Below, in pieces: positions 34,342 through 44,517 of a stretch of DNA of 64,000 nt. The stretch covers positions 1 through 64,000 of the forward strand of contig CACASB010000001.1 in assembly GCA_902535155.1 (NCBI GenBank), in the 5' to 3' direction. The notes beneath the pieces were generated by a model that saw nothing but the letters and a program-made list of their open reading frames with translations, ran no database searches and was not told the origin of the DNA. Source of the DNA: an uncultured Pelagibacteraceae bacterium (GTDB lineage Bacteria; Pseudomonadota; Alphaproteobacteria; Pelagibacterales; Pelagibacteraceae). Both the position numbers and the translations under genes were made by a program. Positions within the stretch are counted from its first letter, which is position 1. Each line of letters starts with the position of its first letter.

Positions 34342-36209
34342 GCTATATGAGTAATAGACTTTCTTTTAAGATGTGACAATAGAATAAATACAGCCGCAGG
34401 GGTAATTCCGTCTATTCTTAAGGCTTGACCCATTGTTTTTGGCCTAATTTGCTTAAATTTAGACTTTACTTCATTAGAAAGACCTGAAAAACTATCATAA
34501 TTGATGTCAGATGGTATTTTAAGGCTTTCATCTCTTTTAAAAGCTAAAATATCTGCATTTTGTTTCTTCATGTAGCCTTTATAGTGAGCATTAATTTCAA
34601 TCTGCTCCTCGATTTCACTTGAAAAATCACCAATTTCAGGCCAAATTTTCTTAATTTTGCTCATTTTGACACCTTTTTGTGCTAAAACAGAGTTTGCCGT
34701 TCTATAAACTCCATCTTTTGCTATTTTAACTCCGTGTTTTTCTGCCTCAGATGGGGAAATTTTCAATTCATCCATTTTTTTGCTCAATTTTACTAATTCT
34801 GCTGATTTTTCATAATATAAATTCTTTCTTTCTGATTTAACTAGACCAAATTTGATACCAATCGGGGTAAGTCTTAAGTCAGCATTATCACATCTTAAAG
34901 ATAATCTATATTCGGCTCTTGAGGTAAACATCCTGTAAGGTTCAGCAACACCCTTTGTAACTAAATCATCTATCATAACTCCAATATATGCTTGAGATCT
35001 ATCTAGAATTAGTGGCTCTATTCCCTTAATTGATAGAGCAGCATTTGCTCCTGCTATTAAACCTTGTGCTGCTGCTTCTTCATAACCTGTGGTTCCATTG
35101 ATTTGACCAGCTAAATAAAAGTTTTTTATCTTCTTCGTCTCTAATGTTAAAAAAAGCTCTCTAGGATCAACATAATCATACTCTATTGCGTAACCAGGTC
35201 TTAATATTTTAACATTCTTTAAACCATTGATATTGTTACACATTTCTTGTTGTAATTCTATTGGAAGGGAAGTTGAAATTCCATTAGGGTACACTGTATT
35301 GTCTTCAAGCCCTTCTGGTTCCAAAAATATTTGATGCCTTGTCTTATCCTTGAATTTAGAAATTTTGTCTTCTATTGAGGGACAGTACCTTGGTCCCACC
35401 CCTTTTATACTTCCTGAATACATTGCGCTGCGTTTAATATTTTTAGAAATTAATTCATGCACATTTTGATTGGTGTAAGTTATTCCACAGCTAATTTGTT
35501 TGTTAATAGTTTTTTTTGTTAAGAAGGAAAAAAAAGATATTTCTTCATCTGGATGTTGTTCTTCTAAATTTGAATAATCGATCGTATTACCGTCTAACCT
35601 AGGCGGGGTCCCTGTTTTTAACCTTCCAATTTTGAATTCATATTTTCGTAACTGTTCACTTAAACCAGTAGTAGGCTTTTCATTATATCTACCTGCAGGA
35701 GTTCTTTTACCACCAATATGTATCATTCCATTCAAAAAAGTGCCTGTTGTAAGTATTACCTTGTTAGAATGAATTTCTTTTCCAGAAGAAGTTAATATAC
35801 CATTTATACTATTTTTATTAAATATAAATCCAATTACAGAGTCAGAAAAAATGCTTAGATTACAGTAGTTTACAAGTTTATTTTGCATATATTTTTTATA
35901 TAATGATCTATCACTTTGAGTTCGAGGTCCTCTGACAGCTGGCCCCCTGCTTCTATTTAATAGCTTAAATTGTATACCAGATTTGTCAGCCACATCTCCC
36001 ATAACACCATCTAAAGCATCTATTTCTCTAACTAAATGGCCTTTACCTAAACCACCAATTGCTGGGTTACAAGACATCTCACCAATAGAAGATTTATCAT
36101 TAGTAAAGAGAGCTGTATTTACTCCTAATCTTGCAGAAGCAGCTGCAGCCTCACAGCCCGCATGACCACCACCGATTACTATAACGTCATACTGTTTATT
36201 CTTTTCCAT
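34338..36209 (-). CDS. mnmG: tRNA uridine-34 carboxymethylaminomethyl-modifying enzyme MnmG
   Basis: A 623-aa FAD protein (GidA) that works with MnmE to make cmnm5U34 in tRNAs. Seen are [19 protein letters not shown] (FAD loop), [49 protein letters not shown] and [18 protein letters not shown]. Length matches the family. It overlaps rsmG by 4 nt; about 94 bp without features separate it from mnmE. Confidence 0.98.
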   Translation of the reverse strand: MEKNKQYDVIVIGGGHAGCEAAAASARLGVNTALFTNDKSSIGEMSCNPAIGGLGKGHLVREIDALDGVMGDVADKSGIQFKLLNRSRGPAVRGPRTQSDRSLYKKYMQNKLVNYCNLSIFSDSVIGFIFNKNSINGILTSSGKEIHSNKVILTTGTFLNGMIHIGGKRTPAGRYNEKPTTGLSEQLRKYEFKIGRLKTGTPPRLDGNTIDYSNLEEQHPDEEISFFSFLTKKTINKQISCGITYTNQNVHELISKNIKRSAMYSGSIKGVGPRYCPSIEDKISKFKDKTRHQIFLEPEGLEDNTVYPNGISTSLPIELQQEMCNNINGLKNVKILRPGYAIEYDYVDPRELFLTLETKKIKNFYLAGQINGTTGYEEAAAQGLIAGANAALSIKGIEPLILDRSQAYIGVMIDDLVTKGVAEPYRMFTSRAEYRLSLRCDNADLRLTPIGIKFGLVKSERKNLYYEKSAELVKLSKKMDELKISPSEAEKHGVKIAKDGVYRTANSVLAQKGVKMSKIKKIWPEIGDFSSEIEEQIEINAHYKGYMKKQNADILAFKRDESLKIPSDINYDSFSGLSNEVKSKFKQIRPKTMGQALRIDGITPAAVFILLSHLKRKSITHIA

Positions 36210-36303
36210 TACTTGAATTTATATTTGAAATCTTTTTTTACAAGACTATCTTTAATTTTATTAATTAATTGAAAAATAAGGTAATTTAATAGGTAATTAG
36301 GGG

Positions 36304-37635
36304 TTATTTGCCTATACAGAAATCATTGAAAATACTAGATAAAATCTCTTCTACATCAACTTTTCCAACGACCTTACCTAAATTCTTTACTGCAAATCTT
36401 AAGTCCTCAGCAGCTTTATCAAAATCTTCGTTTAAATTTTTATTTTTAAAATCTTGTAAAGAAAGAATGCAATTATTTAGATCAAGCCTGTGACGTTCTC
36501 TAGTAATAAAAACATCTGTACTTGTATATAATGATTTTTTTAAAATGTGTTTAATTTCTGATATTACTTTATCAATATTGGTTTCTTTAAGAACAGAAAT
36601 AAGAAAAGGATTATATTTTTTTAATTGCTCAGGAACTTTAAAATCATATAAATCTGTTTTATTAACTAATAAAATTGAGCTTTTATCGAATAAATCATTC
36701 AAAAAACCAAAGAATTCAACATTTTTTGGCTCTATTATTACTATTCTTAGGTCTGCTTCATCTGCTTTTTTAAACGCTAGTTTTATACCTTCTTTCTCTA
36801 TTATATCTTTTGATTCCCTAATACCTGCTGTATCTGAGATAATAACTGGAAATCCATCAAAATTTAAATGAGTTTCTAGAACATCTCTTGTTGTGCCAGC
36901 TATTTCAGAAACAATTGACACTTCCCTTTTTGAAAAATAGTTCATGAGGCTTGACTTCCCTGAATTTGGTGGACCAACTATAGCAATTTTGAAACCTGTT
37001 CTAATCTTTTCACCAACTTTATTATCATCAAGTATTTTTTTAATTTCTATTTCAATATTTTCGACTTCTTTTTTTATATTTTCAGTTATATTTTCAGGAA
37101 TATCTTCTTCGGGAAAATCTATTTTAGCTTCCATAGTTCCTAATATTTTAATTATTTTTTCTCTAATATTTTCAAATTTTAAGAAACTTTTTCCTTTTAT
37201 AATACTTTGAGCTTGATCAATCTGAATTTGTGTTTCTGCAGCTATTAAATCTCCTATTGCTTCTGCTTTTAATAAGTTTATTTTACCGTTAACGAAGGCT
37301 ATCTTAGTAAACTCTCCTGCTTCTGCCATTCTACATTTTTTTGTACTCAAAAGGTTGTTTTGTATTTCTGTAATTACACCTCTGCTTCCATGAACATGAA
37401 GTTCTGCCATATCCTCGCCTGTGTAGCTATTTGGAGCAGGAAACCATAAAATTATACCCTCGTCTATTAAGCTAGAATTGTTGATATTGTTTATTTTTAG
37501 GAGCTTTGCTTTTCTAGGAGGTGGTAAATTTTTATTTGTAATTGATTTAATAATATTACCTGTTTCTGGGCCCGATATTCTAATTACAGCCACCCCTGAT
37601 TGTCCTGGTGCTGAGGATAGTGCAAAAATCGTCAT
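36304..37635 (-). CDS. mnmE: tRNA modification GTPase MnmE
   Basis: A 443-aa dynamin-like GTPase (TrmE), partner of MnmG. It begins IFALSSAPGQSGVAVIRISG, has the formyl-THF-binding domain with HGSRGVITEIQ, the G domain with GPPNSGKSSLMNYF and SDTAGIRESKDIIE, and ends with the conserved CIGK. The GTPase is inserted in a helical domain, as usual. It lies between mnmG and rho on the same strand. Confidence 0.98.
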   Translation of the reverse strand: MTIFALSSAPGQSGVAVIRISGPETGNIIKSITNKNLPPPRKAKLLKINNINNSSLIDEGIILWFPAPNSYTGEDMAELHVHGSRGVITEIQNNLLSTKKCRMAEAGEFTKIAFVNGKINLLKAEAIGDLIAAETQIQIDQAQSIIKGKSFLKFENIREKIIKILGTMEAKIDFPEEDIPENITENIKKEVENIEIEIKKILDDNKVGEKIRTGFKIAIVGPPNSGKSSLMNYFSKREVSIVSEIAGTTRDVLETHLNFDGFPVIISDTAGIRESKDIIEKEGIKLAFKKADEADLRIVIIEPKNVEFFGFLNDLFDKSSILLVNKTDLYDFKVPEQLKKYNPFLISVLKETNIDKVISEIKHILKKSLYTSTDVFITRERHRLDLNNCILSLQDFKNKNLNEDFDKAAEDLRFAVKNLGKVVGKVDVEEILSSIFNDFCIGK

Positions 37636-37701
37636 TAATTTAGTATATAATGTGAATTACTAAAGAACATAAATAATTTTTAGATTTAATGTGAAAAATT
37701 T

Positions 37702-37715
37702 CCAGTTTAAACTGG
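37702..37715 (-). terminator. Palindrome overlapping the rho stop, weak terminator candidate
   Basis: CCAGTTTAAACTGG is a 14-bp perfect palindrome that contains the rho stop codon. On the minus strand it is followed by AAATTTTTC, so a short terminator-like hairpin (5-bp stem, TTAA loop) is possible. The stem is short. Confidence 0.35.
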
Positions 37716-38978
37716 CTTATTCATAGAATTAAAAAATTCTGTATTAGATTTAGTAGCTTTTAATTTGGAGTTTATGAACTCAATTGCATCCATAGACCCC
37801 ATTGGAGCAATAATTCTTCTTAACACATTCATCTTTTGAAGATCATTTTTGTCAAATAATAATTCTTCTCTTCTTGTTCCAGATTTAGTTATATCTATTG
37901 CTGGATAAATTCTTTTTTCTGAAATCTTTCTATCGAGTATTGTTTCACTATTTCCTGTTCCTTTAAATTCTTCAAAAATTACCTCGTCCATTCTACTACC
38001 GGTATCAATCAATGCTGTAGCTATTATCGTTAGTGACCCTCCCTCTTCAATGTTTCTTGCAGCACCAAAAAATCTTTTTGGTCTTTGAAGAGCGTTAGCG
38101 TCAACACCTCCTGTTAAAACTTTACCTGAGCTTGGCACGACTGCATTATAAGCTCTACCTAAACGAGTTATTGAGTCTAATAATATAATTACATCTTTTT
38201 TATGCTCTGTTAGTCTTTTGGCTTTCTCAATCACCATTTCTGCTACAGCAACGTGTCTTTGAGCTGGTTCATCAAATGTGGAGCTAATGACCTCTCCTTT
38301 AACCGTTCTTTGCATGTCTGTAACCTCCTCTGGTCTTTCGTCGATCAATAGCACCATCAATGAGCACTCAGGGTGGTTAGCTGTTATAGAGTTTGCAATG
38401 CTTTGGAGTATCATAGTTTTGCCAGCCTTCGGCGGGGAGATAATTAATGATCTTTGACCTTTTCCAATTGGGCTAACTAAATCAATTAATCTTGATGTTA
38501 AATCAGGTTTTTTTTCGGTTTTGTTACTTTCTATCTCCATAACTAATTGTTTATTGGGATACAGAGGTGTTAGGTTATCAAATGCTATTTTATGTCTAGA
38601 TTTTACAGGATCTTCATTGTTAATTTTGCTTACTTGTAACAAAGCAAAATATCTCTCACCTTCTTTAGGGGCTCTTACAGGGCCTTCAACAGTATCACCA
38701 GTTCTAAGACCAAATTTTCTTATTTGATTAGGGCTTACATAAATATCATCTGCACCAGGTAGATAATTTGATTCTAATGCTCTTAGAAAACCAAAGCCAT
38801 CTTGTAATAATTGCAAAACTCCCATACCAGTTATTTCCTCACCTTTTTCAGCAAGCTTTTTAAGTATCGCAAATAAGATTTCTTGTTTTCTTAAAGTGCT
38901 AGCATTCTCAATACCAAGTTCTTCTGCATGAGTGATAAGCTGTGCGGGAGAGTTTATTTTAAGTTCTTCGATTTTCAT
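37707..38978 (-). CDS. rho: Transcription termination factor Rho
   Basis: A 423-aa hexameric RNA helicase. The N-terminal RNA-binding domain has [23 protein letters not shown] and [19 protein letters not shown]. The ATPase core has [16 protein letters not shown] (Walker A), [14 protein letters not shown] and [13 protein letters not shown], plus the secondary RNA loop with [20 protein letters not shown]. Few intrinsic terminators are visible in the window, so Rho is likely important in this cell. Confidence 0.99.
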   Translation of the reverse strand: MKIEELKINSPAQLITHAEELGIENASTLRKQEILFAILKKLAEKGEEITGMGVLQLLQDGFGFLRALESNYLPGADDIYVSPNQIRKFGLRTGDTVEGPVRAPKEGERYFALLQVSKINNEDPVKSRHKIAFDNLTPLYPNKQLVMEIESNKTEKKPDLTSRLIDLVSPIGKGQRSLIISPPKAGKTMILQSIANSITANHPECSLMVLLIDERPEEVTDMQRTVKGEVISSTFDEPAQRHVAVAEMVIEKAKRLTEHKKDVIILLDSITRLGRAYNAVVPSSGKVLTGGVDANALQRPKRFFGAARNIEEGGSLTIIATALIDTGSRMDEVIFEEFKGTGNSETILDRKISEKRIYPAIDITKSGTRREELLFDKNDLQKMNVLRRIIAPMGSMDAIEFINSKLKATKSNTEFFNSMNKPV

Positions 38979-39037
38979 GTTAGGGGAAATTTTATAAAGG
39001 TGAAGATAATATAAACATTATTAGATACTTTTCAACC

Positions 39038-39472
39038 CTACATAGGCTTTAAAATGGCTAAAAAAACTATCAATATTAATAAAACCGTGGGGATTTCGTT
39101 AATTATTCTAAAAAATTTAGGAGTGTTGTTATTAATGTTCTCATTGAAAGCCCTTAAACAATGTCCAAGATAAAAATGGTAACCTGTTAGAGTAATTACA
39201 GCGACTATTTTTATTAAAAACCATTTAGCTTGTAGTAATTCTATGCCTTGAAAATGAATTATGGATACACCAAAAATCCAAGATAACAACATTGCCGGAT
39301 ACATAATATAAAAGTAAAGGCGTTTTTCCATAATTTTAAAAACACTAGATATGTCATTATTTAATTTATTTTCTGAGTGATACACAAAAATCCTTGGTAA
39401 ATATAAAAGACCTGCCATCCAAGAAATAACCGCTATTAAATGTAAAGATTTTAAAACTAAATAAAGATTCAT
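39038..39472 (-). CDS. hemJ: Protoporphyrinogen IX oxidase HemJ
   Basis: A 144-aa inner-membrane protein with four helices. LKSLHLIAVISWMAGLLYLPRIFVYH contains the conserved His residues, and LQAKWFLIKIVAVITLTGYHFYLG the conserved Lys. HemJ converts protoporphyrinogen IX to protoporphyrin IX in most alphaproteobacteria. The stop of hemH overlaps its start by 4 nt, consistent with the heme operon hemE-hemH-hemJ. Confidence 0.93.
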   Translation of the reverse strand: MNLYLVLKSLHLIAVISWMAGLLYLPRIFVYHSENKLNNDISSVFKIMEKRLYFYIMYPAMLLSWIFGVSIIHFQGIELLQAKWFLIKIVAVITLTGYHFYLGHCLRAFNENINNNTPKFFRIINEIPTVLLILIVFLAILKPM

Positions 39473-40470
39473 TTTTTTACCAAATAAGTATCCACCAAAT
39501 TTTGAAGTAAATTTATATGATCCTCATTATCATTTAAACATGGTATTAAATCAAAATTTTCCCCACCAGAATCAATGAAAGACTCTTTTCCTTGAATAGC
39601 TATTTCTTCTAATGTTTCTACACAGTCTGATGCGAAACCAGGACAAATAACTAATATATTCTTTTTTCCTTGCTTTGGAATTTCTTCTAAAGTTTTATCT
39701 GTATAAGGTGTTAGCCACTCCTGTGGGCCAAATCTTGATTGAAATGTTGTCATAATTTCAATACTTTTAAATTTTTCTTTTAAAAGCCTTGTGGTTTTCA
39801 TGCAATAACAGTGGTAAGGATCACCTTTTTCAAAATATTTTTTTGGTATTCCATGATATGATGCAATAATTAGATCTGGTTTCCAATTAATCTCAGAAAC
39901 TTTCTTTTCAATAGAATTCACAATTGCGTTAACATATAGGGAATTTTCCTCATAATGAGATACAATTTGTAAGCTTGGTTGCCACCTTAATTTCATTAAA
40001 GATCTAAATACTTCGTCACAAACTGTTGCTGTTGTTGGTGATGCATATTGTGGGTAAAGAGGTAATATTATTAAATTTTCACACCCTTTTTCTTTAAGGT
40101 CCTTAATCTTTCCTTTGATACTTGGTGATCCATATCTCATAGCAAAATCTACTATTACGTTTTCCATATTTAGTTTTTTGGATAATTTTTGCGTCTGCAT
40201 CATGGTATAATATCTAAGTGGAGACATATTTTTATCCTTCATCCAAATTTCTTTGTAAGCTTTTGCTGTTTTAGAAGGTCTAAATGTTAGTATAAAAAGA
40301 TTTAAAATTACCTGCCAAATAAGAGGGTTTACTTCTATTACTCTTCTATCAGATAAAAATTCTTTAAGGTATTTTCTTATATCCCACCACCCTGTGCTAT
40401 CTGGCGTACCAAGATTAATTAGCAACACTCCAGTTTTTCCATAGTTTACTTTAGGGTGATTTTCACTCAT
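39469..40470 (-). CDS. hemH: Ferrochelatase
   Basis: A 333-aa enzyme that inserts Fe2+ into protoporphyrin IX. Seen are GVLLINLGTPDSTGWWDIRKYLKEFLSDRRVIE, LIILPLYPQYASPTTATV, IIASYHGIPKKYFEKGDPY with the active-site His, and the C-terminal VICPGFASDCVETLEEI with the catalytic Glu. It overlaps hemE and hemJ by 4 nt each. Confidence 0.98.
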   Translation of the reverse strand: MSENHPKVNYGKTGVLLINLGTPDSTGWWDIRKYLKEFLSDRRVIEVNPLIWQVILNLFILTFRPSKTAKAYKEIWMKDKNMSPLRYYTMMQTQKLSKKLNMENVIVDFAMRYGSPSIKGKIKDLKEKGCENLIILPLYPQYASPTTATVCDEVFRSLMKLRWQPSLQIVSHYEENSLYVNAIVNSIEKKVSEINWKPDLIIASYHGIPKKYFEKGDPYHCYCMKTTRLLKEKFKSIEIMTTFQSRFGPQEWLTPYTDKTLEEIPKQGKKNILVICPGFASDCVETLEEIAIQGKESFIDSGGENFDLIPCLNDNEDHINLLQNLVDTYLVKK

Positions 40471-41468
40471 GAGTAATCTTTAACTAATTTTACTAAATAA
40501 TCTACCATACTTGGGTCGGTATTTGGTAGCACACCATGACCAAGATTAAAAATATATGGTTTATTTTTAAATGCATCTAAATATTTTATAACATTTGTTT
40601 GAAGGTCTTTTTTACTGCCAATTAAAAAATTAGGATTCAGTCCACCTTGTACGGTTACATCTATAGTTTCGGAAATCTCTTTTGGGTCAGCATCATAGTC
40701 TATACTAATAACGTCTGGCTTAACAGCACTCACATAGTTTTTATAATTATTAATTCCTTTTGGGAAACATATAACGGGTATATTTTTAGACTTTACAAAA
40801 TTAACCAGATTTCTAGTAGGCCTGTATACAAATTTGTCATAATCTTTTTCATCTAAAAGACCTACCCAACTATCAAATATTTGGATAATTGTTGCGCCGT
40901 TGCTAATTTGATTCTCAATGTGAATTTTAAGGAACTTTATTATAATTTTTAATAAATCGTCAATAAATTTTATGTCTTTTAGATTGCTGCCTATATCTTC
41001 ATTTTTAGGAGATTTCTTATTTAACATGTAAATTAAAATTGTCCAAGGAGCCCCTACAAAACCTATTAGGTCTTTATCTTTCAGCTCTACTTTATCTTTT
41101 GTTTTTTTTATAGCATTATAAACAGGTTTTAATTTTTCAGAAAATTCGGATTCTCCTATTTTTGAGATTTTAGGAAAATCAATGTCTCCTAATAGTGGCC
41201 CAAAATCTTTTTTAAACTTTACTGATTGACCTAGTGCATATGGAACTAACAAAATATCTGAAAATATTATTGCGGCATCGATATCAAATCTTTTTAGTGG
41301 TTGTACTGTGATTTCAGAAGATAAGTCTTCATCTAAACATAATTTTATAAAATCAGTGTTTTTTGACCTAATGTTTCTAAATTCTGGTAGATATCTACCC
41401 GCTTGTCTCATTAACCAAATACAATTAGTGTTTGATTTTTTATTTATACAATCTAGTAAAGCAGTCAT
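40467..41468 (-). CDS. hemE: Uroporphyrinogen decarboxylase
   Basis: A 333-aa cytoplasmic enzyme making coproporphyrinogen III. The signature WLMRQAGRYLPEFR is near the N-terminus, followed by AAIIFSDILLVPYALG with the catalytic Asp, and GFVGAPWTILIYML. FNLGHGVLPNTDP is the C-terminal signature. It is the first heme gene of the operon and lies at the edge of the candidate origin, as hemE does in Caulobacter and Rickettsia. Confidence 0.98.
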   Translation of the reverse strand: MTALLDCINKKSNTNCIWLMRQAGRYLPEFRNIRSKNTDFIKLCLDEDLSSEITVQPLKRFDIDAAIIFSDILLVPYALGQSVKFKKDFGPLLGDIDFPKISKIGESEFSEKLKPVYNAIKKTKDKVELKDKDLIGFVGAPWTILIYMLNKKSPKNEDIGSNLKDIKFIDDLLKIIIKFLKIHIENQISNGATIIQIFDSWVGLLDEKDYDKFVYRPTRNLVNFVKSKNIPVICFPKGINNYKNYVSAVKPDVISIDYDADPKEISETIDVTVQGGLNPNFLIGSKKDLQTNVIKYLDAFKNKPYIFNLGHGVLPNTDPSMVDYLVKLVKDYS

Positions 41469-41752
41469 AATAATAGATATAGTAATACTTATATTATTTG
41501 TAGTAGAAATGTTAATATTGAATATTACTATTTTTTAACACTTTTATAACATTTTTTTCACATTTAATTTGTTTAAATAAATCATAAAAATTAAGGTGTT
41601 TTTATATATTATAATTTTTATTCAAAAATTAGTATATTGGTTATAAACATGTTTTAATATGTTATTAAAAAGCTTTTTTTTTACTTTAAATAATCAAATT
41701 TTTAGGTTTGTTTATAAATTAATATTAATACAAAAATCTTTATAATTTATAC
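41469..41752. other. Candidate replication origin region
   Basis: This 284-bp gap, the longest truly gene-free stretch, is extremely AT-rich and has no credible ORF. It contains two inverted TTATAAACA sequences (41641-41649 plus; 41709-41717 minus) and TTTTTCACA (41554-41562), each one mismatch from the DnaA box TTATNCACA. Genes diverge from it on both sides: hemE and the parAB-mnmG group to the left, ppsR-maf-aroE to the right. hemE flanks oriC in other alphaproteobacteria. The oriC call is inference. Confidence 0.6.
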
Positions 41753-42577
41753 ATGAGTAATACATATGAAATTTATTTAGTATCTGATTCAACTGGAGAG
41801 ACGTTGGAGAGAATATTTCTTGCTATTAAAGCTCAGTTTAAAAATTTCAATTACAAAACTCATTATTTTTCATTTACCAGAACCGAAAACCAAATTTTAA
41901 AGATTATAGAAAATTCTGCTAAAAATAAAAACTCTATTTTTTTATATACAATAGTTGATAATAATCTTGCTCAATTTTTATCAACAGAGTGTAATAAAAA
42001 AAAAATACCCTGCTTTGGAGTACTAGGAGATCTTATTTTAACTTTTTCAAAATTATTAAACCAAGAAGCAAATCATATTCCAAGCGGTCAACATATCATG
42101 AATGAGGATTACTATAAGAAGATCGAAGCAATACAGTTTACCATGAATCATGATGATGGAAATTCTCTAGAAGATATAAATAAATCCGACATTATTTTAC
42201 TGGGAGTAAGTAGAACTAGTAAAACACCAACTTCAATTTATTTAGCCAACAAAGGCATGAAAATCTCAAATATACCTTTGATAAACGATCAATCAGTTCC
42301 TGACTTTTTAAAGGAGAAGCCAGATTGCACATGTGTTATCGGTTTAACAGCTGAACCAGATAGGCTGGTCGATTTAAGAAAAAATAGAATGCAATCCATA
42401 AAAGAAAATGAAAATAAAAACTATATAGATTTTGAAAAGATTAAGAATGAAATTGAAACTTCTAAAAAATTATTCCAAAAATATAATTGGCTGACAATAG
42501 ATGTCACAAGAAAATCAGTAGAAGAAACAGCTGCTTCAATTCTAAAGATTCACGACATATTTAATCAAAATGAATAA
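41753..42577 (+). CDS. ppsR: Pyruvate, phosphate dikinase regulatory protein
   Basis: A 274-aa DUF299-type bifunctional kinase/pyrophosphorylase, which switches PPDK (or PEP synthetase) off and on by reversible threonine phosphorylation. IYLVSDSTGETLERI is the family start, and LLGVSRTSKTPTSIYLANKG is the P-loop-like nucleotide motif. It is the first gene right of the candidate origin and overlaps maf by 8 nt. A PPDK gene is not in the window. Confidence 0.94.
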   Translation: MSNTYEIYLVSDSTGETLERIFLAIKAQFKNFNYKTHYFSFTRTENQILKIIENSAKNKNSIFLYTIVDNNLAQFLSTECNKKKIPCFGVLGDLILTFSKLLNQEANHIPSGQHIMNEDYYKKIEAIQFTMNHDDGNSLEDINKSDIILLGVSRTSKTPTSIYLANKGMKISNIPLINDQSVPDFLKEKPDCTCVIGLTAEPDRLVDLRKNRMQSIKENENKNYIDFEKIKNEIETSKKLFQKYNWLTIDVTRKSVEETAASILKIHDIFNQNE

Positions 42578-43154
42578 AATTGTATTAGCTTCTAAAAGCG
42601 AAGTAAGAAAAAAAATTCTATTAGAGAATGGAATATTTTGCAATGTTCAACCATCTAAAATTGATGAAGATGTTATAAAACAGTCCCTGCTAAAAGAAGG
42701 TGCGTCGCCAGAGATCATATCAAAAAACCTAGCGGAATTAAAAGCAAATAAAGTAAGCAATAAAATACCAGAAGAATTGGTTTTGGGAGCAGATAGTGTA
42801 ATAGATCTAAATGGTGAAATAATATCAAAACCAAAATCTAGAGAAGAGGCGCTTGATATTTTAAAGCAAATGAATGGAAAATCTCACTTTTTAATTAGTT
42901 CTGTTTGTATATCACAAAAAGGAACTATGATATGGAATCATACTGATAAAGCGGAGTTAGTTATGAAAGATTTTAGTGAAAATGAACTTAAAAAATACTT
43001 GACTAAAATTTCAGACAAAAATTTATATGCATACAACGTTTATCAAATAGAAGGGGAAGGAAAGGAACTATTTAGTGAAATAAGAGGGGATAAAAACACA
43101 ATAATGGGCCTACCAATTACAAAGATCAAGGCTTACTTAGAGGAATATAAATGA
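42570..43154 (+). CDS. maf: Maf-type nucleotide pyrophosphatase
   Basis: A 194-aa Maf/YceF-like protein hydrolysing non-canonical or modified NTPs. Seen are IVLASKSEVRKKILLENG, LVLGADSVIDLNGEIISKPKSREEA with the catalytic Asp, and the C-terminal IEGEGKELFSEIRGDKNTIMGLP. It is in the run ppsR-maf-aroE-coaE-dnaQ with overlapping ends (8 nt and 4 nt), a typical alphaproteobacterial order beside the origin. Confidence 0.95.
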   Translation: MNKIVLASKSEVRKKILLENGIFCNVQPSKIDEDVIKQSLLKEGASPEIISKNLAELKANKVSNKIPEELVLGADSVIDLNGEIISKPKSREEALDILKQMNGKSHFLISSVCISQKGTMIWNHTDKAELVMKDFSENELKKYLTKISDKNLYAYNVYQIEGEGKELFSEIRGDKNTIMGLPITKIKAYLEEYK

Positions 43155-43933
43155 AAAAATATTTTGTGATTGGTAATCCTATTAGCCACTCTCTCTCACC
43201 GGAGTTGCATAATTTTTGGATTAAAAAAAATAATATCAATGCACTATATAAAAAAATAAAGTTAGAAGAGTCAGATCTAAAGAATTTTATTGACAAGTTA
43301 AGAAATGATGAAATTCACGGTATAAACGTAACGGTTCCATTTAAAAATAAAGTTATAAAATACTTGGATAAACTTAGTCTGGAAGTTGAAACAACAAATT
43401 CTGTCAACACTATTTACAAAAGTGGAAATGATATAATTGGTCATAATACAGATGTTGCGGGTTTCGAATTGGGACTTAGGCACTCCAAAATTAATGTTTT
43501 ACATAAATCAGTATTTATACTAGGCGCGGGTGGAGTAGTCTCCTCAATCATATTTTCTTTATTAAGTATGGGTTGTAAAAAGATATATTTAACTAACAGA
43601 ACTATCGAAAAGGCCGAGAATATTAAAAATAAATTTGATGAAGTGGAAATATTGAAATGGGGTGAAATACCAGATTTTGATATTGTTATAAATGCTACTA
43701 GTGTTGGTTTAAAGGGGGATAGTTTAGACTTAGTACTTAATGTAAAAGATAAAATTTTTTATGATGTTATTTACAATCCAAAAGAGACACAATTTTTGAA
43801 AGAGGCAAAAAAAAATGGTAACAAAATCGAGAATGGCAAATTTATGTTTATTTATCAAGCCAATCAATCATTTTCAATATGGAACAATGTGATACCTAAA
43901 ATTGACGACGAGGTGTTAAAGATATTAGGATGA
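43151..43933 (+). CDS. aroE: Shikimate dehydrogenase
   Basis: A 260-aa NADPH-dependent enzyme of aromatic amino-acid synthesis. NPISHSLSPELHNFW binds shikimate, INVTVPFKNKVIKYLD carries the catalytic Lys, GHNTDVAGFELGL follows, and FILGAGGVVSSIIFSLL is the nucleotide loop. It overlaps maf and coaE by 4 nt each. Confidence 0.97.
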   Translation: MKKYFVIGNPISHSLSPELHNFWIKKNNINALYKKIKLEESDLKNFIDKLRNDEIHGINVTVPFKNKVIKYLDKLSLEVETTNSVNTIYKSGNDIIGHNTDVAGFELGLRHSKINVLHKSVFILGAGGVVSSIIFSLLSMGCKKIYLTNRTIEKAENIKNKFDEVEILKWGEIPDFDIVINATSVGLKGDSLDLVLNVKDKIFYDVIYNPKETQFLKEAKKNGNKIENGKFMFIYQANQSFSIWNNVIPKIDDEVLKILG

Positions 43934-44517
43934 TTAAAATTAGTTTAGTAGGGGACATTGGTTCAGGAAAAACATATATTTCACGGCTGTTTAAGGCACC
44001 GTATTTTTGCGCAGATATTGAAGTTAAAAAAATATATAGAAATAATAGAAAATGTTTTTTTGCTCTAAAAAAAAAATTTCCTAAGTTTATTAAAACATTT
44101 CCTGTAAAAAAAAAAGAATTATCAAATGTAATTAGAAATAATATATCCGACCTTAAAAAAATTAGTTTGATAGTCCATCCCATTGTCAGAAAAAAACTAA
44201 ACGTATTTTTGAAAAAAAATAAAAAGAAGAAAATAATCGTTCTAGATATACCTTTATACTTAGAAAATAAAATGAATAAAAAAGATGATATTATAATATT
44301 TATTAAAACAAAAAAAAGTGACGTTGACAAGAGACTTAAAAAAAGAAAGAGCTTTAGTAATAGAATATTGAATACCCTTAGAAAAAAACAATTGCCACTT
44401 AATAAAAAACAAACTAGGTCAAATTATATTTTAACGAATAATTTTAATAGTATAAACATAAAGAAGAAGGTTAAAATATTAAAAGATAAAATTTTAAATG
44501 ATAGAAGTAGTTCTTGA
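43930..44517 (+). CDS. coaE: Dephospho-CoA kinase
   Basis: A 195-aa P-loop kinase for the last step of CoA synthesis. The Walker A is SLVGDIGSGKTYISRLF, the CADIEVKKIY stretch stands for the usual DADxxxH/R region, VHPIVRKKL and VLDIPLYLENKM match the family (LDIPLLFE). It is very Lys-rich and divergent, so context (aroE-coaE-dnaQ) adds weight. It overlaps aroE by 4 nt and dnaQ by 20 nt. Confidence 0.88.
   Translation: MIKISLVGDIGSGKTYISRLFKAPYFCADIEVKKIYRNNRKCFFALKKKFPKFIKTFPVKKKELSNVIRNNISDLKKISLIVHPIVRKKLNVFLKKNKKKKIIVLDIPLYLENKMNKKDDIIIFIKTKKSDVDKRLKKRKSFSNRILNTLRKKQLPLNKKQTRSNYILTNNFNSINIKKKVKILKDKILNDRSSS

Noticed and set aside
41654-41668. TTAA-N7-TTAA, a CtrA-type site in the candidate origin
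   Set aside because: Such a pattern is expected often by chance in DNA this AT-rich; no second support.
43896-44330. Minus-strand 144-codon hydrophobic frame
   Set aside because: Reverse complement of Lys-rich coaE; poly-Lys codons read backwards give Phe and Leu, imitating a membrane protein.
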